From: Diospyros lotus
Lineage: Eukaryota > Streptophyta > Magnoliopsida > Ericales > Ebenaceae
DNA length: 64,000 nucleotides
NCBI RefSeq assembly: GCF_014633365.1
Contig: NC_068343.1
Coordinates: 25,265,307-25,329,306 of the forward strand
Reading direction: 5' to 3'
The position numbers were made by a program, and so were the translations under genes. The notes below the pieces were generated by a model, which was given only the letters and a program-made list of their open reading frames with translations, did no database searches and was not told the DNA's origin. Shown here in pieces: positions 47,751 to 58,649 of this stretch. Within the stretch, counting starts at the first letter, position 1; each line of letters opens with the position of its first letter.

Positions 47751-48689
47751 TGTAATACCCCAAGTTTTCCTAGGCATTGTTGTTCAAGAAATAAAACATT
47801 TCCTTGGAAATCGAAGGATAAATATGAAGTTCTGGGATAATTGCCGAGAAACGAATGAAGGGTTTTCTGAAAAACCATGGAAACTATCACAAGGGGGCAT
47901 CATCTAAGGTATTTTGGAAAAGTTTAAGGAGTTCTAGGGCTCAAGGGATATAAGTGCAAAGAAGTTTTGGGCTAAAGAGTTATTTGGAAGAAGTTTAAGA
48001 ATATCTTGCGACTAGTTAGTTAAATAAACCAAATAAGCTAACTTAGTTAGGAGACATAATCATGAGTAATTATGAGGAATCTTGAAAAACCTAATTAACA
48101 TGTGGTGGCACATGTTTCAAAGGACACATGTCGCAAGGGGGAGAAGTGGCACAAATCTCTAGGGACACGTGGCGCGATCCTACGAAAGCAATGATTACAA
48201 CCTTATCTAAGTGACACATGGCACTCTTGGATTGGCCATAAATGCATATAAATACCAAGCCCTTAGAAGGGACAATATCACCATTAATCAAGAGCAATAA
48301 GGAAGTGAGTTTGAGAGGAAACGTTCTGCCTAAAAATAAATTGAAGAACCACTTCGTCGGAAAATTTGGACTATCACCGTAAAAGGAGCCAAACAGTATC
48401 AAAACAGTAAGTTAATTTTAATTTCTTTCCATGGTTTGATAGATAATTGAATAAGGAGCACTTGGCTTCAAACGGAGGTCAAATCGGAGTCCGGACGAGG
48501 GAGAACGGGCCGAAAAACCATAAGGGATCAAAGTTGGAAGGGCGGCGCATACAGCTCACGCGCCACCTGATTTGGTTAAGCTTTTAGGTTCGATCCAATG
48601 CTTCCATTGGTAAGGGTTTCCATAACACCCATAGGTGATGTTTGCTTATATTCCATATTGTAGTGTATTTGGAAAAGTGGGGCGTTACA
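47751..48689 (+). repeat. 3' LTR of F, internally deleted
   Basis: 939 bp against 1814 bp for the 5' LTR. The break is at about 48570, where 'gccacctga' jumps to 'tttggttaagctttt'; the part equivalent to about 43024-43895 is missing, including the exon-like block. The ends are intact. Confidence 0.92.
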
Positions 48690-49362
48690 CCCCCCTAAAG
48701 AAATTTCTAGAAGAAAATAAAGTATTTCACTCATTTATTATAACTCTCGAATATAATTTCTAGAAGAAAATGTAAAAATTTCCTATCCCATTTCCATTTT
48801 CTTGAACAAATAAGGATATTTCCTCCTAATTATTTCTTCAAGTTCTCATGTTGCCTCATCATCCAAGTGTTTTCCCCACTGAACCTTCACTAACGAGATC
48901 TCTTCATTCCGCAACCCTTGAGTTCGACGATCCAGAATTGCTCCAGGAGACTCCAAGTAAGTCAAATCATTCCTTAGCTCAATTGTCTCCCCCAAACTCT
49001 AAGGGTTGAATCTAGCACATGCCTTTAAAGTTGGGAGACATGGAACATATTATGAATCCCGATCAGGTTAGGTGAAAACTCCAATTGATAGGCCAAAGGT
49101 CCGACTCTTTCCACAATTGGATATGGTCCTATATACCTTGGCTTCAGCTTTCCTTTACTGCTTCCATGCGTCACCAAATGTTGGGGTGACACTTTGAGAT
49201 ACACCAGATCTCCTACCTCAAATTCTAGATCCTTTTTCTTTGATCAACATACAATTTTTTTCAGCTTTACATAACTCGGATCCTCTCTTGTATTATTTAA
49301 ATCTTATCTGTAGTCTGCTACACAAGTTTGGGTCCTAACATCTGTCGTTCCCCTACTTCATT
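48690..49362 (-). pseudogene. Integrase C-terminus and chromodomain of E
   Basis: On the minus strand this carries the equivalent of C 35440-36050, with similar DNA such as 'atgaggcaacatg' at about 48850, which codes for DDEAT of the chromodomain. Stops and shifts prevent one frame. It ends in a C-run that was the E polypurine tract, split by F. Confidence 0.75.
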
Positions 49363-50200
49363 CTAATAGATAGGCGGCCGACACTTTCTTCCATATAGAG
49401 GCTCATAGAGAGCCATCTCGATGTTGTTGTGGTAACTAGTATTATACGTAAATTCTACCAATGGCAGATGCTCCTCCCAATTTCCTCCAAAATTAAGGAC
49501 ACGTGACCTCAACATATCTTCAAGTGTTTGAATAGTCCTCTTTGATTGCCTGTCATTCTGCGAGTGATAAGCCGTACTCAATTTCAACTGAGTCCCCATG
49601 CATTCTTGCAAACTCTCCAAAAATCTCGAGGTAAACCTCGGGTCCCAATTTAAGACTATGCTTACCGACGCACCATGGAGTCGTACTATTTCCTTTACGT
49701 ACTACTTTGCAAATTTTTGCACCGATTGGTCCATCCTCGTAGGCAAAAAATGTGCTGATTTTGCTAACTTGTTTACCACCACCTAAATGGCGTCATAGCC
49801 CTTTCTACTCTTTGGAAATCCTATCACGAAATCCATCATGATATGTTCCCATTTCCACTTGAAAATTTCCAAAGGTCTCATCAACCCTGCGGGTTTTTGG
49901 TGCTCAATTTTTACTCTTTGGCATACATCACACTGTGCTACCCTCCTAGCCATGTTGGACTTCATCCTCAACTACCAATAGATTTCCCGAAGATCTCGAT
50001 ACATCTTCATGTCTCTTGGGTGCACGGTATACTTAGCTTTGTGGGCTTCATCCAGAATCTTTTGCCTCAATTCCCGAAGGTTCGACACATAAACTCTACC
50101 CCTAAACCTGAGAATGTCATTCCCCATCTCAAAATCCAAACTCTTTCACTAGCCATACTCGTCTACCCATAGACATATAGGCTAATCACCCCCACTAACC
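49363..50200 (-). pseudogene. Integrase of E
   Basis: Minus-strand pieces: MARRVAQCDVCQRVKIEHQK (zinc finger half), EHIMMDFVIGFPKSRKGYDA (first catalytic Asp region), and MESLQECMGTQLKLSTAYHS then NFGGNWEEHLPLVEFTYNTS (late core). The same order is in C. Stops and shifts separate the pieces. Confidence 0.85.
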
Positions 50201-51600
50201 TCTCATATCTCAGTCTCCAAATTCAACCGAACTATCAGGCCAGCTTCTAGGATAAACGATCCCTTCGACATTATACTCAACGTCATCAGGCTAAAAGCCT
50301 CCAACAATTGCCACTCATGGGCCATCATCCCGACCAAAACAATAAGCACAGTCTTACTCAAAGTGTCAACCACCACATTAGCACACCCCAAGTGATACAA
50401 AAAGGTACAGTCGTAATCCTTTAGGAGCTCCATCCATCGTCGTTACCTAATGTTCAGCTCCTTCTGTTAGAACATATACCTCAGACTTTTGTGGTTCGTG
50501 AACACTTCAAACGTCTCTCTGTATAGGTACTGCCTCCATAGCTTCAGAGCATATACTACCTCTGCCAGCTCCAAGTCATGCGTTGGGTAGTTTGCTTCGT
50601 ACCTCTTTAATTGGCGTGATCCATACACAATCACCTGACCATGCTATATCAACACACAACCCAAACCAACCTTCGAGGCATCGATGTATACAACATACCC
50701 ACTAGGCCCACTAGGCCCACTAGGCATTGCCAAAACAAGTGCCAAGGTTAATCTACCCTTGAGCTCCTAGAAGCTTTCCGTGCACTTGACAGTCCATTTG
50801 AACCTGACCTCTTTCCATATGAGTTTCATCGTGGCTGTAACTATCTTCGAAAAATCCCTCCACGAATCTTCGATAGTACCCTACTAATCCTAAAAAACTT
50901 CACACCTTGGTCATGCACGTCGACTGCTTCCATCCACGAATAGCCTCAATCTTGGCTGGACCCACTGAGATTCCTTCGACCGAGATCTCACATGCCCAAG
51001 AAAAGAAACCTGGGATATCCAAAACTCCCACTTTGAGAACTCGGCATACAATTGATGTTTCCTAAGAGTTCCTAACACTATTCTCAAGTGCTCCTCATGC
51101 TCATTCTCATTCGAGGAATACACCAATGTATCATTTATAAACACGATCACAAATCAATCCAAGTAAGGTCCGAACACCCTATTCATAAGATCCATAAATT
51201 CTGCTAGAAAGTTCGTTAATCTGAACGACATTACGAAATACTCAAAATGGCCATACCTTGACCGAAATGCCATCTTTGGAACATCATCTGGCTTAATTCT
51301 CAACTGATAATATACAGATCTCAAATCAATCTTCGAGAGCACATTTGCTCCCTGCAGCTGATCAAACAGCTCATCTATCCTTGGAAATGGATTCTTATTC
51401 TTTACTGTGGCCTTATTCAGTTGACGATAGTCAATGCACATCCTTAGACTCTAGTCTTTCTTCTTTATAAATAGCACTAGAGTGCTCCATAGCGACATGC
51501 TTGGCCTAATGAACCTCTTATTAGCTAGCTCCAGTAGCTAATTCTTGAATTCTTTCATCTCCGTCAGAGCCATCCAGTACGGCGGGATTGTTTTTGGTTG
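50201..51600 (-). pseudogene. Reverse transcriptase and RNase H of E
   Basis: Minus strand: [26 protein letters not shown]-like [36 protein letters not shown], then [20 protein letters not shown], where the catalytic box F-I-D-D is changed to F-I-N-D. RNase H follows in broken frames down to MELLKDYDCTFLYHLGCANV (about 50430). The Asp to Asn change would by itself abolish polymerase activity. Confidence 0.88.
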
Positions 51601-52690
51601 GGTTCCTAGTACTAACTCAATTGAGAACTCAATCTCCTGAGGTGGAGGTAGTCTTGGTAATTCTTTCGGAAACACATTCTCATATTCTTATACCACTCGT
51701 ACCTCATTGAGTTTCGATACCTCTTTCTTTTCCAGCTGAGGATAAGCTATATATCCATGAGCTCCTCGACTCAACAACTTCACCACCTTCATTGCCAAAA
51801 TCATTTCTCCAACCTTGGGGTCGCCTTGCCCTAGAAATTTGACCCACTCTCATTCAGGTTTCCTTATGGTCATTATTTTCCTTTTCCAATCTATATTAGC
51901 ATCATATTTGGACAGGAAGTCCATCCATATGATTATGTCAAAGTGATATACTTTTAACATAATTAAATCAGCCTAAAACCGAACATTACTCAAACTAACT
52001 TCGCATCCTCTTACCATTTCTAAGGACTTCATACTTCTTCCCATAAGTGTCGCAATCATCATCAAACACCCTATAAACTCAGTTTCTACTCTCAAACTCC
52101 CAGCTAATGCATGCGACATAAAAGAATGAGTAGACTCTAGATCTATCAATGCATGCACAAGAGTATCCAAAATGAAGAGAGTACCTTGGATAACAGCAGG
52201 ATTCGCCTCTATATCCTCCTTAGTCAAATTATAGATCCACCTCTGCCGAGTCCCCTTCCTTTCTTTGATCCTCAACTATTACTCTTTCTTCTTTGGGTAA
52301 TTCCTTGAGATGTGCCCTTGTTGGTTGCAGTTGTAACAGATCATGCCCCCTGGTGCTGTTGCTATGGCCTTATCCTCTCGGACCACGTCATTCGAGCAAT
52401 TCTTGGAAATATGCTCAGGTTGTTCAAAAGAGTAATAAACAATGCTTTGTCCATCGCACCTTTTTTCTTGGGTGCCTCTTTTTCATCTAAAGCATGCCTT
52501 GCCTTTTTTAGAATTCTCCCATCCTAAGGTCCCGAGTTCAGGTTTGATTTCTCTGTCTACCCTCTACTTTGAGCCATCATGGCTTTCAGTTCTGCTATTA
52601 GCATCATATTCTCCTTGGCCATCATAGCTTTAAAAACTATGTCCACATAAGACTTCACGTGGACTAGGCTCATCAGCTGCTAGAATTCAA
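51601..52690 (-). pseudogene. Zinc knuckle and protease of E
   Basis: The minus strand from 52275 reads RQRWIYNLTKEDIEANPAVI, then VHALIDLESTHSFMSHALAG: the retropepsin loop D-S/T-G is D-L-E here, so inactive. Before it, knuckle remnants (around 52310-52350) are in another frame. After 51973 a stop-ridden linker leads to RT. Confidence 0.8.
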
Positions 52691-53198
52691 TTCACAAGTC
52701 TTGCAAGAATTTTCATCATTTCTCCACATCATCCATTCCATATAGTGGCATATACTTGATTAATCGCAAAAATTCAACTTCATATTAGGCCACAAACATT
52801 CAACCCTTAATGTAGACTCTTAAGCTCTAGCCAATTTCTAGCAAGTGGGAAAAAAATTTCCCGTTAAAGAGTTTCTTAAATCGTTCCCATGACATCTGGG
52901 GCACCTCCCCCAATTCTCTGTCTGTCGTTAACCCCTGAAATCCTGCTAAGTTTGGTGTCGACAGTTCCACAATCATCCACCACTGGGCCGCTTCTTCTTC
53001 CATCATATAGGTTGAACACTCGACCTTGTCCTCATTCAACATTCTCAACCTTTGTAGTATCTTTTAGGTTTGGTCCAACCAGTATTCACTAATAGCAGGG
53101 TCGTCTGTCGGTCTTCCTCGAAACACCGGTGGATTTAGTTATAGATACCTTTCTAAAGCATCTACTTTTCTTTGCTAGGGCTGTAACTCCAAAATAGT
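52691..53198 (-). pseudogene. gag of E, N-terminus deleted
   Basis: The minus strand begins abruptly with FWSYS/LELQP-equivalent sequence at about 53197, then VFRGRPTDDPAISEYWLDQT, RMLNEDKVECSTYMMEEEAA and QMSWERFKKLFNGKFF. The MVNTRR start, leader and PBS are absent because a deletion joins this point to the middle of the 5' LTR. Confidence 0.85.
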
Positions 53199-55077
53199 AA
53201 GAACTACAAAATAGTTTATATAAATGCATGAATATGTACAGGACATATGAGGAAACAACGAGGACTATTTCGAAATGCCTCATGAACATGTCAGCTTCCT
53301 GAAACTAGAGCTTTCTCAATGATGTATGCATAACGCCTCTCAGGAGGTCCCCAACCATGCCACCTTAGCTCGACCTCATAGAACTCATGCAATCACCACA
53401 TCTGTTGTCCCTTATACTCATGGTCTTTCCCACAAGAGCTTTCTAGATGGTGCACGCATAGCGCCTCTTTGGGGATATCCAGACTTTTGCCTTTAGGTAG
53501 CAACAAATAGGTACAACAATATGGCCACACGAATTTTATAAATGCAACAGTTGAAAGCCAAAAACATATATTTTCAGGAAAACACATTTCATATATGTAA
53601 CATGATTTCATGCAATAGGAGTCTTTAGAAGAAAAATATACTTTGGACTTTAGGAGCCTCACACAAAATAAAAGTATAGGTGTCGAAGTCTAACCTTGAA
53701 CTAAATTCGGGATTCCTCCAAATTTGTGTTCGGACTCGATTCTCGTGCCAGGCGCACTATTGCTCAACCTCGAGCCTCTATGATCCCTAGTCATCATATT
53801 TATTCAAAGGAATATCTATATCTATTTTTTCTAATTTTTTCATAATTTTTCTCCCTATTTTCTCTTAAAAAATTCCAAAATAAATACTTACTCAAGTATT
53901 TTTCCAACTTTTCCACCACCATAAATCATAGAATATTTTTCTAAAAATATTTAAAAAAATTTGGAAATTATTTGGACCTCACGCATTGTCACGTGTGCTG
54001 CACGGAACCCGCGTGTGTGATGCACGCACCTTGTCTTCTCCTATCTTTCCCTCACCCCCGATGAACTGGAACCTCCTCCGATGGCCGATTTTTCCCTTCG
54101 ACCTCGGCCTACTCTTTGTTCCAATCACGAATACACCCTTGGATGCTCGAAACAATGGCTGAAGATGCCTTCATCGGGTGTTTAAAGATCCAACTATAGC
54201 GACCTTCATATTTTTTGGCGAAGGTTAGTACCCACTTGATTCTACTCTAAATCGTCCCAAACTTTCCAGAACTTACCCTCTTGACTGAAGGAACAAAAGC
54301 CCCTTATTGGTTTCCCTCAAATCACATTCAAACTTTAGCAATTTGTCTTTCATTTTTAGCAAAAACCCTCGTCTATTTATAGGAAAAATTTAACCATTCC
54401 TCGGTCAATCACAGGCTATTGCGTCGCCCACAAGCTTCCTAGGACAATGGTGGCCATGCCCTGGTAAGATCTGGCTGTGCCATCACCGGATTTGGCCTCC
54501 ACATGCAGCGACAATTTGGTCATGTTGTGCGTATAGCATTTTTGAAAATTACACTTTAGCCCCCAGCTTCTTTCTTTTACATTTTAGCCATTTCCTTAAA
54601 GCCCCTGAGTTATCCAACAATTCCACTAAGCCCCATAAGTTCCAAGCTCTTCTTTTCTTCCCCAAAGATTTAGAAAAACCATCGTTTTGACCACCCTCGG
54701 CCAAAATTAATAATTTGCACTTAGGCCCCATTATATGTTTTGATCGCAAAACCTTTCATTTCATCCTGAAACCACTTAAGGGTTATTCTATTCACAAAGT
54801 TGGAGCCTCTTTAGGGTTCCGTTAACTTCTCGAAAGTTCCTTATGATCATTCAGTCTTTCAAGATGACTCACGGCTGTACCAAAAATTGTCTATGATTTG
54901 ATTTATTTCGGTGTTATAAATCTCGCCTCAAGACGCTCATTAATGAAAAACCTTTTTCCTTAGGCATCTAAGCTCCAGGGCACTCCCTTTAGTTGATTCG
55001 GCCACTTGTTGCCCTTACTAGCCCATTTTTTGATATTTCAAATTCACTTAAATTACATGAAAACGTGGGGTATTACA
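53199..55077 (-). repeat. 5' LTR of E, 3' part deleted
   Basis: Matches the other E LTR from 40308 to 42194. The part equivalent to 39823-40307 (485 bp, the U5 end) is lost together with PBS and gag start. Right end GTATTACA followed by CTTAG. Confidence 0.9.
54374..54381 (-). promoter_or_regulatory. TATA box of the E 5' LTR
   Basis: TATAAATA on the minus strand, in the same setting as 41495-41502. Confidence 0.55.
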
Positions 55078-55082
55078 CTTAG

Positions 55083-55607
55083 TGTCAAATCAAATCTGCT
55101 AACGAAGGATAAATTGCACTTTCTTGATATCAATAGAAGTTGTGGCTTGTGTGGTACGTACGAGGAGACACATCAGCACGTCTTCTTTCAATGTCCAGTG
55201 AGCTCTTAGATTTGGGGGTAGATTAGAGCTTGGTTGGGTATTCGAAGGTCCATGTCATCAATTGCTAGTGCCTTGAAATGGCTTAAAAAATGGGCTCATG
55301 GGACATCTTGGCAGCCTTAAGTGAAGAAAGTTAGGCTTGCGTGTACTGTCTACTACATTTGGACAGCTAGGAATCATCACATTTTTTAAGGCCAAAGACC
55401 AATGGTGGATAGTATCGTCAACAGGATTAAAACACATATATATAGAGTTATTTTCTCTTTGTATCCTAATGTTTTATCCTATTTTGAGGCTCTTGTTAGG
55501 TCTTTAGTTTTAGTCTGTTTTTATTGTCCATTCTGGGTATGCTCAACGTATTTGTATAGTCTCTTTTGATCAATACACATATTTACCTTTTGATAAAAAA
55601 TAATAAT
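55083..55607 (+). pseudogene. L1-type LINE, second part with 3' end
   Basis: Continues the zf-RVT domain in the frame left at 39822: NLLTKDKLHFLDINRSCGLC, then YEETHQHVFFQCPVSS, stops, WLKKWAHGTSW and VRLACTVYYIWTARNHHIF. These match the C-terminal zinc-binding domain of plant LINE ORF2 (CxxC...HxxxxC). It ends with an A-rich/TAA tail at about 55590-55607, followed by the target duplication. Confidence 0.9.
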
Positions 55608-56005
55608 AATAACTGAGGCTAATTAATGATAAAGGTCCAGTGCAACAAAGGTTTCTAAAATGAACAGATGTCACTATTATTTTCACAACCTCAAGATACC
55701 ATTGCATTTAGGTCAAACCTCAAGGTGACAAGCACATTTTTCCTTTTTTTTTTTTGGCTAAGTATGAACTAATTTAAGGTAATGAGTCTAGTATGTCTTA
55801 AAAATTGAAACTTCAATGTACCATACAAAAATTACTGCTAGATAGTACTTTTGATAATATATTCATATAATTCACGCTAAATGAAGAACAATAAAAAGTC
55901 ATGATTTGAACGGAAGCTTTTATGAAGGTATTCGGTTTAATTGGATCATTTTATTTATTTATTTATTGGCTTGAACTAATTAGATTAAGATATTTAGTTT
56001 TTTAA
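55608..56005. repeat. Duplicated non-coding segment, copy 2, right part
   Basis: Matches 10503-10890 ('ggtccagtgcaacaaaggtttctaaaatg', shortened here; 'ggaagcttttatgaagg'). The two copies diverge after about 56005, where copy 1 enters element B. Confidence 0.88.
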
Positions 56006-56296
56006 TTCCCTTCTTAAAACTAAGTTTGAAAATCAATATATACAAGACGATATATATAGTTTTTATGAAAAACTAGAAATTAAAACACACAGTTAATTAA
56101 CTACCTATCGGCTTGTGGCCTAGTAACCCTGGAAGTAAAGGAAATTTGGAATAAGTTGAATTACCGAAGTCGATAGTTACGTAGGCTAAGACCCATTTTG
56201 GAAGTCCTGCACAAAAGGCCAACCTCAATGAATAATAACCGATGAAACATAAATAAATTCAATTTTTTAATGAGAAAAGTATAGTAAAGTACTCAC
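56006..56296. other. Non-coding stretch next to the ankyrin exons
   Basis: AT-rich, no ORF or repeat recognised. It would be the intron following the exon at 56297-56452 on the minus strand. Confidence 0.5.
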
Positions 56297-56452
56297 GCGA
56301 GGAGACATTGTGACATAGCCAAGGTAGGAATCCATTTATTCTTGGTGTTCCGAAATCTGCAAGGACTAGTGAACACAGTGTTTCACCTTTCTCCTTCCGT
56401 ATTTCTTCAATGCACTGATTTGGTCCTCCCTTGAATGCATCCAAAGCAATAT
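56297..56452 (-). CDS. Ankyrin-PGG protein, second exon
   Basis: Minus-strand exon of 156 bp between an acceptor CCGTATAG (56453) and a donor CGTGAGT (56296). It encodes IALDAFKGGPNQCIEEIRKE, GETLCSLVLADFGTPRINGF and LPWLCHNVSS, the segment family members have between the first ankyrin block and the linker (ALDLL-x-YP...KGET-LH-LA...). Both ends are phase 1. Neither candidate start of the exon at 16792-17304 has a matching phase, so direct joining would shift the frame unless a small exon is missing. Confidence 0.6.
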
Positions 56453-56569
56453 CTATACGGTATTTATATATATGATGATATGAGGAGAAAAATGATTACT
56501 ACTTACAAATAGCATATATATATATAAGTCGATCACCGTAATAATCTGCTAGAGTGTAATTTAATTACG

Positions 56570-57010
56570 TCCATATATCGTAGATTTCAGCTGTGATGCA
56601 TGCTTTGAAAAGCATAAACCCATTATGCTGGCTATAATATCCTTGAAAATTTGCATCAGAATCGCCAACTGCTTCCTCTTCCTTGGCTTCGCGAAGACTT
56701 TCAACAAAAATGATATCATAAAGATACCGATCTGCTTCCTCTTCCTTGGGTACATAAAGACTTTCAAAGAAAGTGAAATCACAAAGATAGCGAACTGTTT
56801 CCTCGTGCCCACAGAGAGCAGCCACAACAACCGCCAAATGTCCTCTACCGTTCTTGATATCCACCAAGTCTTCGCATTTCTCAACTAACAATTGGGCGAT
56901 AGCCCTCGACCCTGTAGAGGCAGCTAGAGTAAGCATCGTGTCGCCGTAATCGTTTTTGGTAGTCAGGAATTCATTGTCTGTTATTTGCTCCAACAAATGA
57001 CGAACAATAT
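56570..57010 (-). pseudogene. Ankyrin-PGG protein, N-terminal ankyrin exon
   Basis: The minus strand encodes LTTKNDYGDTMLTLAASTGS, IAQLLVEKCEDLVDIKNGRG, HLAVVVAALCGHEETVRYLC and FQGYYSQHNGFMLFKACITA, i.e. two ankyrin repeats and the start of the next. A 21-residue segment is tandemly duplicated in frame (FFESLYVPKEEEA and FVESLREAKEEEA). There is no stop over 185 codons. The exon lacks a canonical donor at the expected place (TACG then AT), and sequence upstream of about 57010 is GC-rich and unlike the family. I therefore call it damaged, at least at the 5' end. Confidence 0.65.
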
Positions 57011-57476
57011 TGATGAGGAGAACGCCCTCGGTCCCATAATTACGCCAGAACGGATACGGATACCTAGTGGCGGTCAAAAGATACATGGCAGACAAGCATC
57101 GCCACGTCAATCGGATAAGCACTCAGTAAAGAAATCTCCGAGACCTCAGGAACAGGCTAACCCACCGAAGGTCACGGAGGCAACAGCTATCCCGAACTCC
57201 TCGGAGACGGATATTATCGCGAAATCTTTATCGGGAAAGTTCCGAAGAAGGCGGAAGGGAGATCCCGAAGATCCCTCCATGATCCCTATCCCGAGAAAAG
57301 GTGAGAGAAAAAGGTGGGAGATTCTTCTTATCCTTTTTCTGAGAGCTATAGTTTAAAAGGGACAATTAATCTTGGATCAAGGACTAACTTAATCATCGGA
57401 GATCGACCGGGGGAGCAAGCCCCGTCTCCATTGCAGGTACTTTCGGAGAGGCAAGAAGGGAACGTGCGGCTACCAC
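57011..57476. mobile_element. GC-rich probable retroelement scrap
   Basis: Base composition changes sharply from the AT-rich flank. Phrases such as 'gatacatggcagacaagc', 'cgccacgtcaatc' and 'gtctccattgcaggtac' are the kind found in Tat-type LTRs. No ends, PBS or ORF confirm it; the 123-codon frame at 56985 overlaps the exon and has no motif. It separates the ankyrin exon from the Tat element. Confidence 0.35.
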
Positions 57477-57932
57477 TGTAACGACCCATTAGAGGGCCCA
57501 GTATTTATTCAGGAATCATTTAATTAATTATTAAAGTATTGATTAAGAGATTTTGCCAATTAATTATTTAATGTGGCAATTTAGAGATTTTGAAGGAAAA
57601 GAATAGCATTTATTTCTTTTTAATGTTGGAGTTAAAGGAATTTGCCAAGGTGGCAATTTAGATTTTTAATTGAGAGAATAATATTTAAATAACATTTAAA
57701 TGGCATTTATTTTGTGGAAATTAAATGCAAGGGCATGAAGGTAATTTTAGAGTTTTATTATTATTTGAGAGTTTTAATAATAATTTTTGTATTATTATTA
57801 ATGAAGTGAGACTATATATTTAAAGAAGAATGAGAATCCATGTATGAGATGGATTTGGATTAAGAGTCTCCTAATCCCAATAGGAGAAGGTTTTGAGAGT
57901 CTCCAAGTTCAATTGGGAGAGGGTTTCCAAGT

Positions 57933-57972
57933 TATAAAAGGAAAGAGATTTAGGACTTTATGTCTATATATA
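57933..57972 (+). promoter_or_regulatory. Candidate TATA boxes of the Tat LTR
   Basis: TATAAAAG at 57933 and TATATATA at 57965, about 460-490 bp into the LTR. The transcript would start shortly after. Confidence 0.5.
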
Positions 57973-58231
57973 GAGCCCATTAGCTTAGCTTTTCTTCACA
58001 CCGTGTGAAGAACAGAAAGGCCAAGAGATAGCAGAGGCTTGCTAGAGTCTTCAGGATCGCTCCAGAGTTCGATCAGAGAGTTCTATCAGGCAAGTATTCT
58101 TCCTGTAATCCCTTCTATTACAGGTTCATATCAGTTTTTTTCAGATTATTCTAGTTCTTCATTGAGTTCTCAGATTTTATATCAGTAAGCAGAGACGTAT
58201 ATATATATGCGTATAATAGTGAAGTTATGAA

Positions 58232-58640
58232 CAAGTTTTATTAATCCTTATCCATTTTGGATTGCAAGTTCTATTAATCCTTATCCATTTTGGATTGCAA
58301 GTTCTATTAATCTTTATCCATTTTGGATTGCAAGTTCTATTAATCCTCATCCATTTTGGATTGCAAGTTCTATTAATCCTTATCCATTTTGGATTGCAAG
58401 TTCTATTAATCCTCATCCATTTTGGATTGCAAGTTCCAGTAATCCTTATCCATTTTGGATTGCAAGTTCTATTAATCCTCATCCATTTTGGATTGCAAGT
58501 TCCAGTAATCCTTATCCATTTTGGATTGCAAGTTCTATTAATCCTTATCCATTTTGGATTGCAAGTTCCAGTAATCCTTATCCATTTTGGATTGCAAGTT
58601 CTATTAATCCTCATCCATTTTGGATTGCAAGTTCTATTAC
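58232..58640 (+). repeat. 33-bp tandem repeat, 12 copies, in the LTR
   Basis: Unit contains ATCCATTTTGGATTGCAAGT. Twelve units in register at 33-bp steps. Variants (ttctattaatcc or ttccagtaatcc; cttatcc or ctcatcc) alternate over much of the array, giving a 66-bp higher-order period. As 33 is a multiple of three, frames on both strands stay open for about 127-129 codons; these are by-products. The homologous LTR at 6770-8804 lacks the array. Confidence 0.95.
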
Positions 58641-58649
58641 TCTAAATTC

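Larger units (their letters stand above)
42203..48689 (+). mobile_element. Element F: internally deleted gypsy, nested in E
   Basis: 6487 bp, inserted at the polypurine tract of E and flanked by CCCCC (42198-42202 and 48690-48694). It has a full 5' LTR, tRNA-Met PBS, accessory ORF, gag, the first residues of protease, a scrap of RNase H, PPT and a shortened 3' LTR. RT, integrase and chromodomain are absent, so it depends on other elements. The target duplication is low-complexity, so it is supportive but not decisive. Confidence 0.88.
39823..55077 (-). mobile_element. Chromovirus E, nested in the LINE and holding element F
   Basis: 15.3 kb interval flanked by CTTAG (39818-39822 and 55078-55082). 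Ends are TGTAACACCC at the left and GGGTATTACA at the right, so the element is on the minus strand: 3' LTR 39823-42194, damaged 5' LTR 53199-55077. Its own interior (about 4.5 kb, 48690-53198) encodes gag to chromodomain. Removing it together with one CTTAG restores the LINE reading frame across the junction. Confidence 0.93.

Noticed and set aside
58232..58640. CRISPR-like array
   Set aside because: The units are contiguous with no unique spacers, in a plant LTR.
58225..58645. Open frames of 129 and 127 codons on both strands with 11-residue repeats
   Set aside because: They are by-products of a 33-bp tandem array (a multiple of three, few stops) inside an LTR; no start context or homologue.
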